A stretch of 64,000 nt of DNA, taken from contig CANLNQ010000023.1 in assembly GCA_947492525.1 (NCBI GenBank), forward strand, positions 1 through 64,000. Direction: 5' to 3'. Below the pieces are notes generated by a model. The model saw only the letters and a list, made by a program, of their open reading frames with translations, searched no databases and was not told where the DNA came from. A program made the translations under genes and the position numbers. This stretch comes from an uncultured Granulosicoccus sp. (lineage in GTDB: Bacteria; Pseudomonadota; Gammaproteobacteria; Granulosicoccales; Granulosicoccaceae). Positions within the stretch are counted from its first letter, which is position 1, and every line of letters begins with the position of its first letter. This document shows positions 1 to 7,586 of the stretch, piece after piece.

Positions 1-90
1 GAAGTGTTCTACAATCGGATCAGGCTGCACTCAAGCAATGATTACTGCAGTCCTGTTGACTATCGCAAAAATAATACGAAGGTGGCATAG
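1..90 (+). CDS. IS3-family transposase, C-terminal fragment
   Basis: The first 29 codons of the window, ending in TAG at 88-90, read EVFYNRIRLHSSNDYCSPVDY and onward. This matches the C-terminal end of the rve integrase domain in IS3-family OrfB transposases, where a YNR-RLHS...SP-DY pattern follows the last catalytic Glu. The rest of the protein lies outside the window, so it cannot be said whether the element is intact or whether an OrfA frame with a programmed frameshift exists. The family call rests on this short conserved tail only. Confidence 0.72.
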   Translation, partial: EVFYNRIRLHSSNDYCSPVDYRKNNTKVA

Positions 91-130
91 TCAACTTATT
101 CAGGTGTCTATGAAACTGGATGAAGTCCGA
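91..130 (+). mobile_element. Probable right end of the IS3-type element
   Basis: Just after the transposase stop is GGTGTCTATGAAACTGGATG (103-122) followed by AAGTCC to 128. IS3-family terminal repeats often contain a TGTCTA core and a purine-rich outer part, and the distance from the transposase stop is right. The left end is outside the window, so the terminal repeat and any target duplication cannot be confirmed. The exact boundary is inferred. Confidence 0.4.
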
Positions 131-642
131 TTACTTTGGATGGGTAGATGAGTCGCTAACCTTACACTAGTCAATGCCGTGCACGAGTAAGGCGCTACGA
201 TTGTTCCGTTTAGTCGCGGGTTCGAGGAGCGGCATGAGATCTTCGGTGGCAACGTCATAGCACTAGCGCTACTTGACCTATTACTTCACAGCGCGTTGGC
301 TCTGGGAATAATAGGCCAAAGCTAACGACTCAGCGAGCATACGGGCTTAATCTAAATCCTGTTTAAGGGGTGGAAAAGCAGATACGGAGCTTACAAAATG
401 CAAAACGAAAAGGTTTGAAAAACCAATCACGATTGAGGAGGGGCTGACCCAACTACAGCCGCTCATCGTAGAAATTTGCGATTGCTAGAACTGCGGAATT
501 TACAACTGGCATTAATACCAGTTCCAAGCACAAATTCGACGTGCCGCACTAAGCCAAGCGGGCAGCCTTTGATAGCTGCCCACCAGAATAAAATCAGATA
601 TTACCAATTACGGCGATCCATCAGATCGCTGAATTCCGCCGT
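131..642. other. Non-coding stretch beside the IS end, with small inverted repeats
   Basis: No convincing gene is visible. Short open frames here lack ribosome sites and recognisable protein motifs. Two inverted repeats stand out: GGGCAGC at 560-566 with GCTGCCC at 575-581 (8-nt loop), and GCGATC at 613-618 with GATCGC at 624-629 (5-nt loop). Both lie downstream of the leftward BON-lipoprotein gene and could help end its transcript, but neither has a T-run. The base composition is less GC-rich than the neighbours, as expected for decayed or acquired DNA next to an insertion sequence. Confidence 0.5.
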
Positions 643-957
643 TTACTGCTTCACAATCAGGCTGTTGTCCACGCTCTCTACCCCTTCTACAGCGCTGGCC
701 AGCTCCTCAGCACGCATCTTGTCCTCTTCGCTATCGACAAAACCGCTCAGCTGCACAACATCCCGAAACGTTGCAACTTCGACATCAACCAGAGTTCCAA
801 GGGAATCCTGAGCCAGTGCAGACTTGACCTTGGTCGTGATGACCGTGTTGTCCACATACTCGCCGGTGCTTTCTCTAGTCGGGCTTGAGGTACAGGCTGC
901 AACTGTTGCCAGAACCGTGGCTACCAACATCATCTTGAGTACGTTTTTGACTTTCAT
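643..957 (-). CDS. BON-domain lipoprotein
   Basis: A 104-residue protein with a lipoprotein signal: basic start, hydrophobic stretch and a VAAC lipobox with Cys at about 22, followed by small residues (TSSPT). Residues 35-104 form one BON domain, the fold seen in OsmY-type proteins, which bind membranes or phospholipid and help envelope stability. Typical features are the TTKVKSAL start, the DVEV...VVQLSGFVDS strand pair and the final GV-SVDN-L segment. The ATG has a good GGAG ribosome site 8 nt upstream. The protein is predicted to be anchored in the outer membrane and exposed to the periplasm. A stress role is family knowledge, not shown here. The gene appears monocistronic. Confidence 0.85.
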   Translation of the reverse strand: MKVKNVLKMMLVATVLATVAACTSSPTRESTGEYVDNTVITTKVKSALAQDSLGTLVDVEVATFRDVVQLSGFVDSEEDKMRAEELASAVEGVESVDNSLIVKQ

Positions 958-1312
958 GCTTTATCTCCGCTAATTGAAACCGTCGTTACTGCCGAACGAA
1001 TAGTAGTCCTCATGCCGATTACCCGATTCGAATTTGAATAAGTTTCAATTAACGGCTGCCTCGGTGTCACTACACGCACTACGTTATTCAGTCGCGCCAG
1101 AGTCTCTCGACGAAACGGCTCATCGCGCTCACCATGATATCGGAGACAGCAGCGAGGAATTTCGCATGGATAGCTGAAGGTGTCACACCGCCAACACTGC
1201 CACTTACGTAAAAACTTTTCCTGCAGCCATTTCTACTCTGAAGCGCACAAGCAGCACCCCGGTGATACCTTGCGGTAACGCAAAACTCTCCATTACCCAG
1301 GCTGTAATCGCA
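958..1312. promoter_or_regulatory. Divergent intergenic region with a 10-bp inverted repeat
   Basis: This gap separates the leftward BON-lipoprotein gene from the rightward transglutaminase gene and must carry the promoters of both. TAATTGAAAC at 971-980 is matched exactly by its reverse complement GTTTCAATTA at 1042-1051, with 61 bp between the arms. That spacing is too long for a terminator but fits two half-sites of a regulator or a DNA loop. No clear -35/-10 pair could be assigned. The remainder (1052-1312) shows nothing recognisable. Confidence 0.35.
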
Positions 1313-2149
1313 ATGACCGAACGAACCATCAATCTACACAGCGAACTGACGTACTCAGTGCACTCGCCCACGACTATCCTGTTGAAAGTGGCTGCCATGA
1401 AGACACCACGTCAGACCATCAGCAACGAAATCCTGACGGTCAATCCGTCGACGTCTGTCGATTACCTGCAGGAAGGTCCTTTGGGTAACCGGGCCTGTCG
1501 GGTCAACCTGCAGCCGGGTTCAACGACCATCCATTACTCGGCCACGGCCTCCGTCGAACCCAAGCAGCCCGACAACGCTGACCTTACGGAACTCGATTAC
1601 ACTGATATGCCGGCAGAGGTACTGCCCTACCTGAATCCGAGTCGCTATTGTGAGTCCGACAAGCTCGGCAAGTTCGCCGCCGACAAGTTTGCTCACATCG
1701 ACCGCGGCTTCAATCGCGTCAGCCAGATCAGTGAGTGGGTATTCAATAACCTCTCCTACACGCCTGGCAGCACTGGCCCTAGCACAACCGCCTGCGACGT
1801 GTTGCTGCAACGCACGGGCGTATGCAGAGACTATGCGCATGTCGCCATCGCATTATGTCGAGCACTGGGCATTCCAGCGCGCTATGTTTCGGGATACGCC
1901 GTCAATCTGAATCCGCCTGATTTCCACGGATTCTTCGAAGCCTATCTGGGTGGTGACTGGATCCTGTTTGACGCCACACGTCTGGCTCCTATCAGCGGCT
2001 TTGTCCGTATCGGAGCCGGACGCGATGCCGCTGATGTCGCATTTGCCACCTTGATCGGTCAGGCGACCCTGACCGCCAAGACAGTTCAGGCGACAGACCC
2101 TCAGCTGGTCAAGGAGTCCCCGGCAGATGAGGCACTGTCCACCGCCTGA
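1313..2149 (+). CDS. Transglutaminase-like domain protein
   Basis: The protein has about 278 residues. An N-terminal beta-rich region of roughly 110 residues (the bacterial transglutaminase N-terminal region) is followed by a transglutaminase-like cysteine-protease core. The catalytic triad is visible: Cys in RTGVCRDYAH, His in FHGFFEAYL and Asp in ILFDATRLAP. Members of this group act as peptidases or amidases, often in the cytoplasm, and the substrate is usually unknown. The ATG at 1313 was chosen because the family's N-terminus (INLHSELTYSV) begins right after it. A GTG at 1262 would add 17 residues with no conserved character. There is no signal peptide. A strong hairpin follows the stop. 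Confidence 0.8.
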   Translation: MTERTINLHSELTYSVHSPTTILLKVAAMKTPRQTISNEILTVNPSTSVDYLQEGPLGNRACRVNLQPGSTTIHYSATASVEPKQPDNADLTELDYTDMPAEVLPYLNPSRYCESDKLGKFAADKFAHIDRGFNRVSQISEWVFNNLSYTPGSTGPSTTACDVLLQRTGVCRDYAHVAIALCRALGIPARYVSGYAVNLNPPDFHGFFEAYLGGDWILFDATRLAPISGFVRIGAGRDAADVAFATLIGQATLTAKTVQATDPQLVKESPADEALSTA

Positions 2150-2223
2150 CTCTTGTCTGTCTGATACTTGTACATATCAAGGGCAACGACAGCCCACAAC
2201 GACTTTCACATTGACATCTGGTT

Positions 2224-2251
2224 CCAGTCCCGGAAGCACACCCGGGACTGG
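2224..2251 (+). terminator. Hairpin terminator after the transglutaminase gene
   Basis: CCAGTCCCGG (2224-2233) and CCGGGACTGG (2242-2251) form a perfect 10-bp stem around an 8-nt loop, 74 bp past the stop at 2149. The following bases (ATTCTGACC) are only weakly T-rich, so termination may be partial or factor-assisted. Confidence 0.6.
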
Positions 2252-2574
2252 ATTCTGACCTGCACCGCAGTCCCCCTCGTGTTGCCAGACGCCAGGCGGT
2301 TGACGGTGCAAAACTCTCTCCCGAAGCTCGCATCGACGCACACGGAGCCTGACCCCTCCCTTTGCCTGTCAACAGTTACCATTTATGGTAGCGCTACAGA
2401 ATAAGAGCGCCCACAGCAGGTACATCAGGTCACGTAGAAGTCGCCATTTTCGCTTCTCGATCTCGATGGAACCGCACGGCGCCCGCCGCACAACATTCCC
2501 CTTTCATGTACCGCTCAGCTCAAGCTGACCCTTCGTACCGCTCGGTCTCTGTGCATCAATCGTGACAATCCATC
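2252..2574. other. Leader region ahead of the tct operon
   Basis: About 320 bp between the hairpin and the tctC promoter. No coding frame with a ribosome site or recognisable protein was found. GTACCGCTC occurs twice (about 2508 and 2537), which might be a weak direct repeat for a regulator. Nothing else was recognised. Confidence 0.35.
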
Positions 2575-2603
2575 TTGACACCTTTGAATCGTCAATTTAT
2601 ATT
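2575..2603 (+). promoter_or_regulatory. Sigma70 promoter of the tct catabolic operon
   Basis: A perfect -35 hexamer TTGACA (2575-2580) is followed by a 17-bp spacer and a -10 hexamer TATATT (2598-2603). Spacing and sequence are close to the housekeeping sigma consensus. Transcription should start at about 2610, roughly 35 bp before the tctC ATG. The operator palindrome at 2602-2619 covers the end of the -10 and the start point, so the promoter looks strong but repressible. Confidence 0.78.
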
Positions 2604-2619
2604 ACCTACTAGTTGGTAA
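2602..2619. promoter_or_regulatory. Palindromic operator, probably for the TetR-family regulator
   Basis: TTACCTACTAGTTGGTAA is an 18-bp inverted repeat centred on CTAG, with one mismatched pair (T at 2607 against T at 2614). It overlaps the last bases of the -10 and the predicted transcription start. Length and symmetry suit a dimeric TetR-type repressor, and the operon encodes one at 5759-6400. The inferred circuit is a repressor that blocks its own operon until the substrate or an intermediate releases it. Confidence 0.65.
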
Positions 2620-2644
2620 CAAAAACCACGAGAAGGAGAAGTCA

Positions 2645-3661
2645 ATGCAGTTCAAACACCTCATCGCAGCTTCAGTCACCACTGCCACGCTGCTGGCCTC
2701 AAGCGCTCCGGTCATGGCCGAGTGGCAACCGGATCGCCCCATCAATATCATCGTCCCCTGGTCTGCCGGCGGCTCGACTGACCAGGTCACGCGCGTTGTG
2801 GCCCCCCTGCTGGAACAAGGGCTTGGCACCAAGATCGTGGTGGTCAATCAACCCGGCGCATCCGGCTCGCAAGGCACCAAGGCTGCACTGGACGCCCCAC
2901 GAGACGGCTACACCTGGACGGCGAATGCCATCGCCAACAACGCAACCTATGCGATCACCGGACTGGTGGAAAACACCTCCATCAATGACTATGAAATCTA
3001 CCTGCACGTCGCCAATGTACCGGTGGTCAGTGTCAACGCTGATGCGCCCTATCAGGATTTTGGAGAACTGCTGGAAGCCATGAAGGGTGATGACGTCACT
3101 GTCGGTACGGCTGGCGTCAACTCTTCCGGTGGTATGGCATTGGCGGCTATCAAGGAGGAGATCGAAGGCGAACTTGGCGCCCGCATGGTCACCTACGACG
3201 GTGGCAACCCGGCTGTCATGGCTGCCGCCAGCGGTGAAGTCGTCGTAACCACCCAACTGGCCACCGAACAGACGGAAATGATCCGTGCCGGCAAGCTGCG
3301 TGCTCTGGCTGTCCTGTCCGATGAGCCTCTGGTGGTGGAAGGAATCGACCCCATACCCCCGGTCACCGAGTGGCTGCCTGACATGCCTATCGCCGCCGAC
3401 TATTTCGGGGTATTCATCCCCAAGGGTGCACCACAGGAAGTCTATGACACCGTTGCCAAGGTCTGGGAGGAAAACGTGATGACTTCCGATGAATTGAAGT
3501 CCTATGCCTCCGAGCGTGGCGCCGTGTTTGCGCCAAGCCACGGGGAAGCTGCACTCGAAGTTGCCATGCCGGTTGTCATCGCCGAAGCCTGCGCGCGAGT
3601 GACCCGTGGCGAAGCGGTGGTCGATCCGTCCACCATCGGTATCGACTGCCCAGCCGAGTAG
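2645..3661 (+). CDS. tctC: Tripartite tricarboxylate transporter substrate-binding protein (TctC/Bug family)
   Basis: The 338-residue periplasmic receptor of a TTT transporter has a Sec signal peptide (residues 1-25, cleavage after VMA). The mature start WQPDRPINIIVPWSAGGSTD is the classic Bug-family opening, in which the loop after the first strand contacts a carboxylate through backbone and water. NQPGASGSQGTKAAL and the GTAGVNSSGG segment are also family hallmarks. The ribosome site AGAAGGAGAA lies 5 nt before the ATG. It is the first gene of the operon, directly behind the sigma70 promoter, and a hairpin after its stop probably raises its level over the membrane subunits. The ligand is unknown; TTT receptors usually bind carboxylates, so an acidic sugar or a related acid is possible. 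Confidence 0.9.
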   Translation: MQFKHLIAASVTTATLLASSAPVMAEWQPDRPINIIVPWSAGGSTDQVTRVVAPLLEQGLGTKIVVVNQPGASGSQGTKAALDAPRDGYTWTANAIANNATYAITGLVENTSINDYEIYLHVANVPVVSVNADAPYQDFGELLEAMKGDDVTVGTAGVNSSGGMALAAIKEEIEGELGARMVTYDGGNPAVMAAASGEVVVTTQLATEQTEMIRAGKLRALAVLSDEPLVVEGIDPIPPVTEWLPDMPIAADYFGVFIPKGAPQEVYDTVAKVWEENVMTSDELKSYASERGAVFAPSHGEAALEVAMPVVIAEACARVTRGEAVVDPSTIGIDCPAE

Positions 3662-3676
3662 TTTCCTCATGTACCC

Positions 3677-3703
3677 GGAGTGCGGCCTTAGAGGCTGCAC
3701 TCC
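3677..3703 (+). other. Intra-operon mRNA hairpin between tctC and tctB
   Basis: GGAGTGCGGCC (3677-3687) and GGCTGCACTCC (3693-3703) form an 11-bp stem with one G-U pair and a 5-nt loop, 16 bp after the tctC stop. There is no T-run, so it is more likely a 3' stabiliser or partial terminator than a full stop. Such hairpins after binding-protein genes commonly set a high receptor-to-permease ratio; here that is inferred. Confidence 0.6.
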
Positions 3704-3747
3704 AATCACTCTCCAGAATTCGCACAAGCCATCGATCACTCGCAATC

Positions 3748-4230
3748 ATGTTTGCCGACCCCAGAACTGCTGACCGAATAACCGGACTGGTGCTCCTCAT
3801 GCTGGGCATTGCCATGCTGGTCGGCGGCTACACCATGGACCGTCTGGAAATCCGCCAGATTCACCCTGCCAGCATTCCGGGTCTGGTGCCCATGGGACTG
3901 GGTGCCGCCATGATCATCTGTTCACTCCTGCTGATTCACTCTTCCCGTGGCCAGAACACTCAGGCGATCAAGACCGAGCAAGGCTCTGCAAGGAACCTGT
4001 TCGTCAGCATCGCCCTCTGCATCGGCTACGCCGTCGGCCTGGTGGGCAAGATGCCCTTCGCACTGGCAACCGGCATCTTCATCTTCCTGTTCGCCCTGTA
4101 CTTCAGCTGGACGGCTGAAGGCAGCCGCTCCCGATCGAAGCTCGTGATTTTCACCGCCCTTTTTGCTGCGGTGTTCTCCGGCGCCATTTCCCTGCTGTTC
4201 CAGTACGGCTTTCTGGTGAGGTTGCCCTGA
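3748..4230 (+). CDS. tctB: TTT transporter small membrane subunit (TctB family)
   Basis: A 160-residue membrane protein with about four transmembrane helices: near residues 10-28, 44-63, 88-105 with 107-123, and 133-152. This is the usual size and pattern of TctB, the poorly conserved small subunit that pairs with TctA. A PxSIPGLVP-like segment (HPASIPGLVPMG) after the first helix is typical. The TGA overlaps the ATG of tctA by one base, so the two are translationally coupled. No strong ribosome site precedes the ATG, which agrees with lower expression than the receptor. Confidence 0.85.
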   Translation: MFADPRTADRITGLVLLMLGIAMLVGGYTMDRLEIRQIHPASIPGLVPMGLGAAMIICSLLLIHSSRGQNTQAIKTEQGSARNLFVSIALCIGYAVGLVGKMPFALATGIFIFLFALYFSWTAEGSRSRSKLVIFTALFAAVFSGAISLLFQYGFLVRLP

Positions 4231-5762
4231 TGCAGGCGTTGCAATCACTGGCCGACGCGCTGTTGGGCTTCCTTACGCCCATGTCACTGTTCCATGTGCT
4301 CTGGGCAAGCCTTCTGGGAATCTTCGTCGGCAGTCTGCCAGGCTTGACCGCCACCATGGGCGTGGCCTTGCTGACCACCCTAACCTATACGCTGGATCGC
4401 GATGCCGCCATCCTTGTATTGATCTGCATGTACGTCGGTGCCATCTATGGCGGTTCACGCAGTGCCATCCTGCTCAATATTCCCGGCACACCGGCCAGTG
4501 CCGCTACATCGCTCGATGGGTTCCCGCTCGCGCAGAAAGGCCAGGCGGCCAATGCCATGGCGCTGGCTACAGCCGGTTCTGCACTGGGCACGCTGGTCGG
4601 CATCGTTCTGCTGGTCATGCTGGCGCCGCCACTGGCCGAAATCGCACTTGATTTCGGCTCATTCGAATTCTTCTGGCTGGCCCTGTTCGGCATTGTCATA
4701 TCCGGACAACTGACCGGTGGCGGCTCTGTGCTCAAGGGTTATATTGCCGGCTTGTTGGGTCTGATGGTGGCCATGATCGGCAGCGAAGGCATACACGCCC
4801 ATGTGCGTTTCAATCTGGGCATGAGTGATCTGAATGGCGGCATTGCCCTGATTCCCGCCATGGTTGGCGCATTTGGTTTTGCCGAAGTGCTGACGGTGAT
4901 GTGGCGGCCCAAGGGAGAGATGGTAGAAGCCAAGGGCGAGTCCACCCGTGCGCTGCCCCGAATGATCGACCTGTGGCGCTACAAGTTCACTATCATTCGC
5001 TCTGGCATCATCGGCACCATCGTGGGCATCATCCCCGGTGTTGGTGAGGACATCGGCGCCTGGTCTTCCTATGCCGCGGCGAAGAAACTCAGCCGCGAGC
5101 CTGAGCTCTATGGCAAGGGGTCGACCGAAGGGCTCACCGCCGCCGAGACGGGTAACAGCGCAGTCGTTCCCGGCGCGCTCATCCCGGCACTGACACTGGC
5201 GGTACCCGGCTCCGCACCTGCCGCTGTTCTGATAGCTGCGCTGTTCATTCATGGCATTCGGCCGGGCCCCATGATCATGATCGAACAGCCCGATTTCATC
5301 TACAACATCGCGGCCATGCTGATACTAGCCACACTCGCCATCGCTCTGTTCGGTCTGTCACTGACACGCGTCTTCATCAAGATACTCAAGGTGCCGCGAG
5401 AACTGCTCATGCCGATCGTCTTCACACTCTGCGTCATCGGGCCCTATGCACTCACACAACGGGTATTCGACATCTGGGTAATGCTCTTCTTTGGCTTGGC
5501 AGGCTTCGTCCTGCGACGCATGAACTACCCCATGGCACCACTGGTGCTCGGCATCATTCTGGGCACACTGCTGGACAAGAGTCTGCGGCGAGGACTGACG
5601 CTCAGCAACGGTGACTTGTCACCATTCTTCACACGGCCCATATCCGCCACCTTCGCGCTGATCATCGGCGCATCCATTCTGTTGAGCATCCCCGCGGTAC
5701 GCCGCACCCTGCTTCGCCTGCTACCCGGCAGGCGTCAAGCGCACGCGCAGGAGGAGTCGTGA
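4230..5762 (+). CDS. tctA: TTT transporter large membrane subunit (TctA family)
   Basis: A 510-residue polytopic protein with about 11-12 predicted helices. It has the TctA signatures: GSLPGLTATMGVALL near the N-terminus, and YGGSRSAILLNIPGTPASA, where the Gly/Pro-rich re-entrant region is thought to bind substrate. The second half repeats the pattern as GIIPGVGEDIGAWSSY and GNSAVVPGALIPALTLAVPG. It uses an ion gradient to move the ligand delivered by TctC. It overlaps tctB at the start and the regulator gene at the end (GTGA), so the operon is tightly coupled. Full length for the family (about 500). Confidence 0.92.
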   Translation: MQALQSLADALLGFLTPMSLFHVLWASLLGIFVGSLPGLTATMGVALLTTLTYTLDRDAAILVLICMYVGAIYGGSRSAILLNIPGTPASAATSLDGFPLAQKGQAANAMALATAGSALGTLVGIVLLVMLAPPLAEIALDFGSFEFFWLALFGIVISGQLTGGGSVLKGYIAGLLGLMVAMIGSEGIHAHVRFNLGMSDLNGGIALIPAMVGAFGFAEVLTVMWRPKGEMVEAKGESTRALPRMIDLWRYKFTIIRSGIIGTIVGIIPGVGEDIGAWSSYAAAKKLSREPELYGKGSTEGLTAAETGNSAVVPGALIPALTLAVPGSAPAAVLIAALFIHGIRPGPMIMIEQPDFIYNIAAMLILATLAIALFGLSLTRVFIKILKVPRELLMPIVFTLCVIGPYALTQRVFDIWVMLFFGLAGFVLRRMNYPMAPLVLGIILGTLLDKSLRRGLTLSNGDLSPFFTRPISATFALIIGASILLSIPAVRRTLLRLLPGRRQAHAQEES

Positions 5763-6400
5763 CAACAAGAAGCAAACAGAACACAGGGCGGCGAGACGCC
5801 GAACTCTCGCGCCGAATGATCCTCGACGCCGCCCTGGTCGAATTCTCCGAAAAGGGGTTCTCAGGCGCCCGCATCGATACCATCGCCGCCGCAGCCGGCG
5901 TCTCCAAACCCATGATCTACAGCTACTACGGCGACAAGGATGACTTGTACGCGGCAGCGTTGCGCGAGGCCTATATCCAGATACGCGCAGGCGAACAGGA
6001 ACTGGATCTGGAGCACAAGTCACCTGAGGAGGCCATACGCGCCCTGGTGAGTTTCACTCTGAATCACTTCCAGTCGAAGCCGTGGTTCATCTCCATGCTC
6101 AACACCGAGAACCTGCGCGGCGGTACCACAATCAGAAAGATCGATGACGTGGGCGAGATCCAGTCTCGGTTGCTGCAGGAACTCAAGATCATCCTGCAAC
6201 GCGGCCAGGATGACGGCGTTTTCCGCCAGGGGATCGATCCGGTGGATCTGTACATCACCATCGCATCCCTGTGCTATTTCCCGATCTCCAATGCGCACAC
6301 GTTGCGCGTGGTGTTCAACAAACCGGTTGACGAAGATGCCTGGCTGGACCAACGTCGCCAGGACGCCGAAGAGATGGTTATCCGATTTCTACAACCCTGA
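5759..6400 (+). CDS. TetR/AcrR-family transcriptional regulator
   Basis: A 213-residue regulator. Residues 17-63 form the TetR helix-turn-helix: MILDAALVEFSEKGFSGARI, then DTIAAAAGVSKPMIYSYYGD with the recognition helix near SKPMIYSYY. The C-terminal part is the variable ligand-binding and dimer domain. Translation starts at GTG 5759, overlapping the tctA stop by four bases. Sitting inside the operon, it probably represses the tctC promoter through the palindrome at 2602-2619 and is released by the transported compound or a product. An activator role cannot be excluded from sequence. Confidence 0.87.
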   Translation: MTTRSKQNTGRRDAELSRRMILDAALVEFSEKGFSGARIDTIAAAAGVSKPMIYSYYGDKDDLYAAALREAYIQIRAGEQELDLEHKSPEEAIRALVSFTLNHFQSKPWFISMLNTENLRGGTTIRKIDDVGEIQSRLLQELKIILQRGQDDGVFRQGIDPVDLYITIASLCYFPISNAHTLRVVFNKPVDEDAWLDQRRQDAEEMVIRFLQP

Positions 6401-6431
6401 CACCCATAGAAAACTCTCAGAGAACGACACA

Positions 6432-7583
6432 ATGACGCAGCAACGCATAGGTATCATCATGCACGGGGTCACCGGCCGCATGGGCATGAACCAACATCTG
6501 ATCCGTTCGGTACTGGCCATTCGCGATCAAGGCGGTGTCTTGCTCAGCGACGGCTCACGCCTGATGCCCGACCCGATCATCGTCGGTCGCAATGAGGCCA
6601 AGATTGCCGAGCTTGCCAGCAAACATGGCATAGAGCGTTACACCACCGATATGGAAGCAGCTCTTGCAAATCCCGACGACACCCTGTTCTTCGATGCCGC
6701 GTCCACCCAGTTACGCCCGGAGTTGCTCAGACAGGCTATTGATGCAGGCAAGCATATCTACTGTGAAAAACCGATTTCCGAAAAACTCGAACAGGCACTC
6801 GAGATTGCCAATTACGCGAAATCCAAGGGCGTCAAGAATGGCATCGTGCATGACAAGCTGGATCTGCCCGGCCTGCTGAAGCTCAAGCGGCTACGGGACA
6901 GCGGCTTTTTCGGCAAGATCCTGTCGGTGCGCGGTGAATTCGGCTACTGGGTATTCGAAGGTGACTGGATGCCGGCTCAACGCCCCAGCTGGAATTACCG
7001 CGCCGCCGATGGTGGCGGCATCATTTCCGACATGCTGTGTCACTGGCGCTATGTACTGGACAACGTCTTTGCGCCGGTCAAGTCAGTCTCCTGCACCGGC
7101 GCTGTACACATACCGGATCGCTGGGACGAAAATGGCGAACACTACAAGGCTGACGCTGACGATGCAGCCTACGCCACCTTCGAACTGGAGGGCGGCATCA
7201 TTGCCAATATCAACTCAAGCTGGTGTACACGCGTACGACGTGATGATCTTGTGACCTTCCAGGTTGACGGCACTCATGGTTCGGCAGTTGCCGGCCTGCA
7301 CAGCTGTGTCAGCCAGCATCGTGTCAACACACCCAAGCCTGTCTGGAATCCAGACCAACCGCAGACCATGAACTTCTTCGACGACTGGGAAGAAGTACCA
7401 GACAACCATGATTTTGACAACGGCTTCAAGGTGCAGTGGGAACAGTTTCTGCGACATGTGGCCGAAGACGGTCCGTGGAACTACACCTTGATGGAAGGCG
7501 CCAAGGGAGTGCAACTGGCAGAGCTCGGGTATCAGAGCTGGAAAGAGCGCCGCTGGATAGACATTCCGTCACTGGAGGGCTGA
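6432..7583 (+). CDS. Gfo/Idh/MocA-family oxidoreductase
   Basis: This 383-residue NAD(P)-dependent sugar or cyclitol dehydrogenase has an N-terminal Rossmann domain starting IGIIMHGVTGRMG, in which the usual GxGxxG is replaced by a HGVTGRMG loop. The Lys of YCEKPIS is the family's catalytic EKP Lys. The C-terminal substrate domain contains DGGGIISDMLCHWRY, where the Asp and His positions usually shape the active site. The ATG at 6432 is used; an open frame runs upstream into tetR but is not family-like. It lies 31 bp after the regulator and 3 bp before the DUF993 gene. The expected reaction is oxidation of a hydroxyl group of the imported compound; the substrate is unknown. Confidence 0.87.
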   Translation: MTQQRIGIIMHGVTGRMGMNQHLIRSVLAIRDQGGVLLSDGSRLMPDPIIVGRNEAKIAELASKHGIERYTTDMEAALANPDDTLFFDAASTQLRPELLRQAIDAGKHIYCEKPISEKLEQALEIANYAKSKGVKNGIVHDKLDLPGLLKLKRLRDSGFFGKILSVRGEFGYWVFEGDWMPAQRPSWNYRAADGGGIISDMLCHWRYVLDNVFAPVKSVSCTGAVHIPDRWDENGEHYKADADDAAYATFELEGGIIANINSSWCTRVRRDDLVTFQVDGTHGSAVAGLHSCVSQHRVNTPKPVWNPDQPQTMNFFDDWEEVPDNHDFDNGFKVQWEQFLRHVAEDGPWNYTLMEGAKGVQLAELGYQSWKERRWIDIPSLEG

Positions 7584-7586
7584 GGC

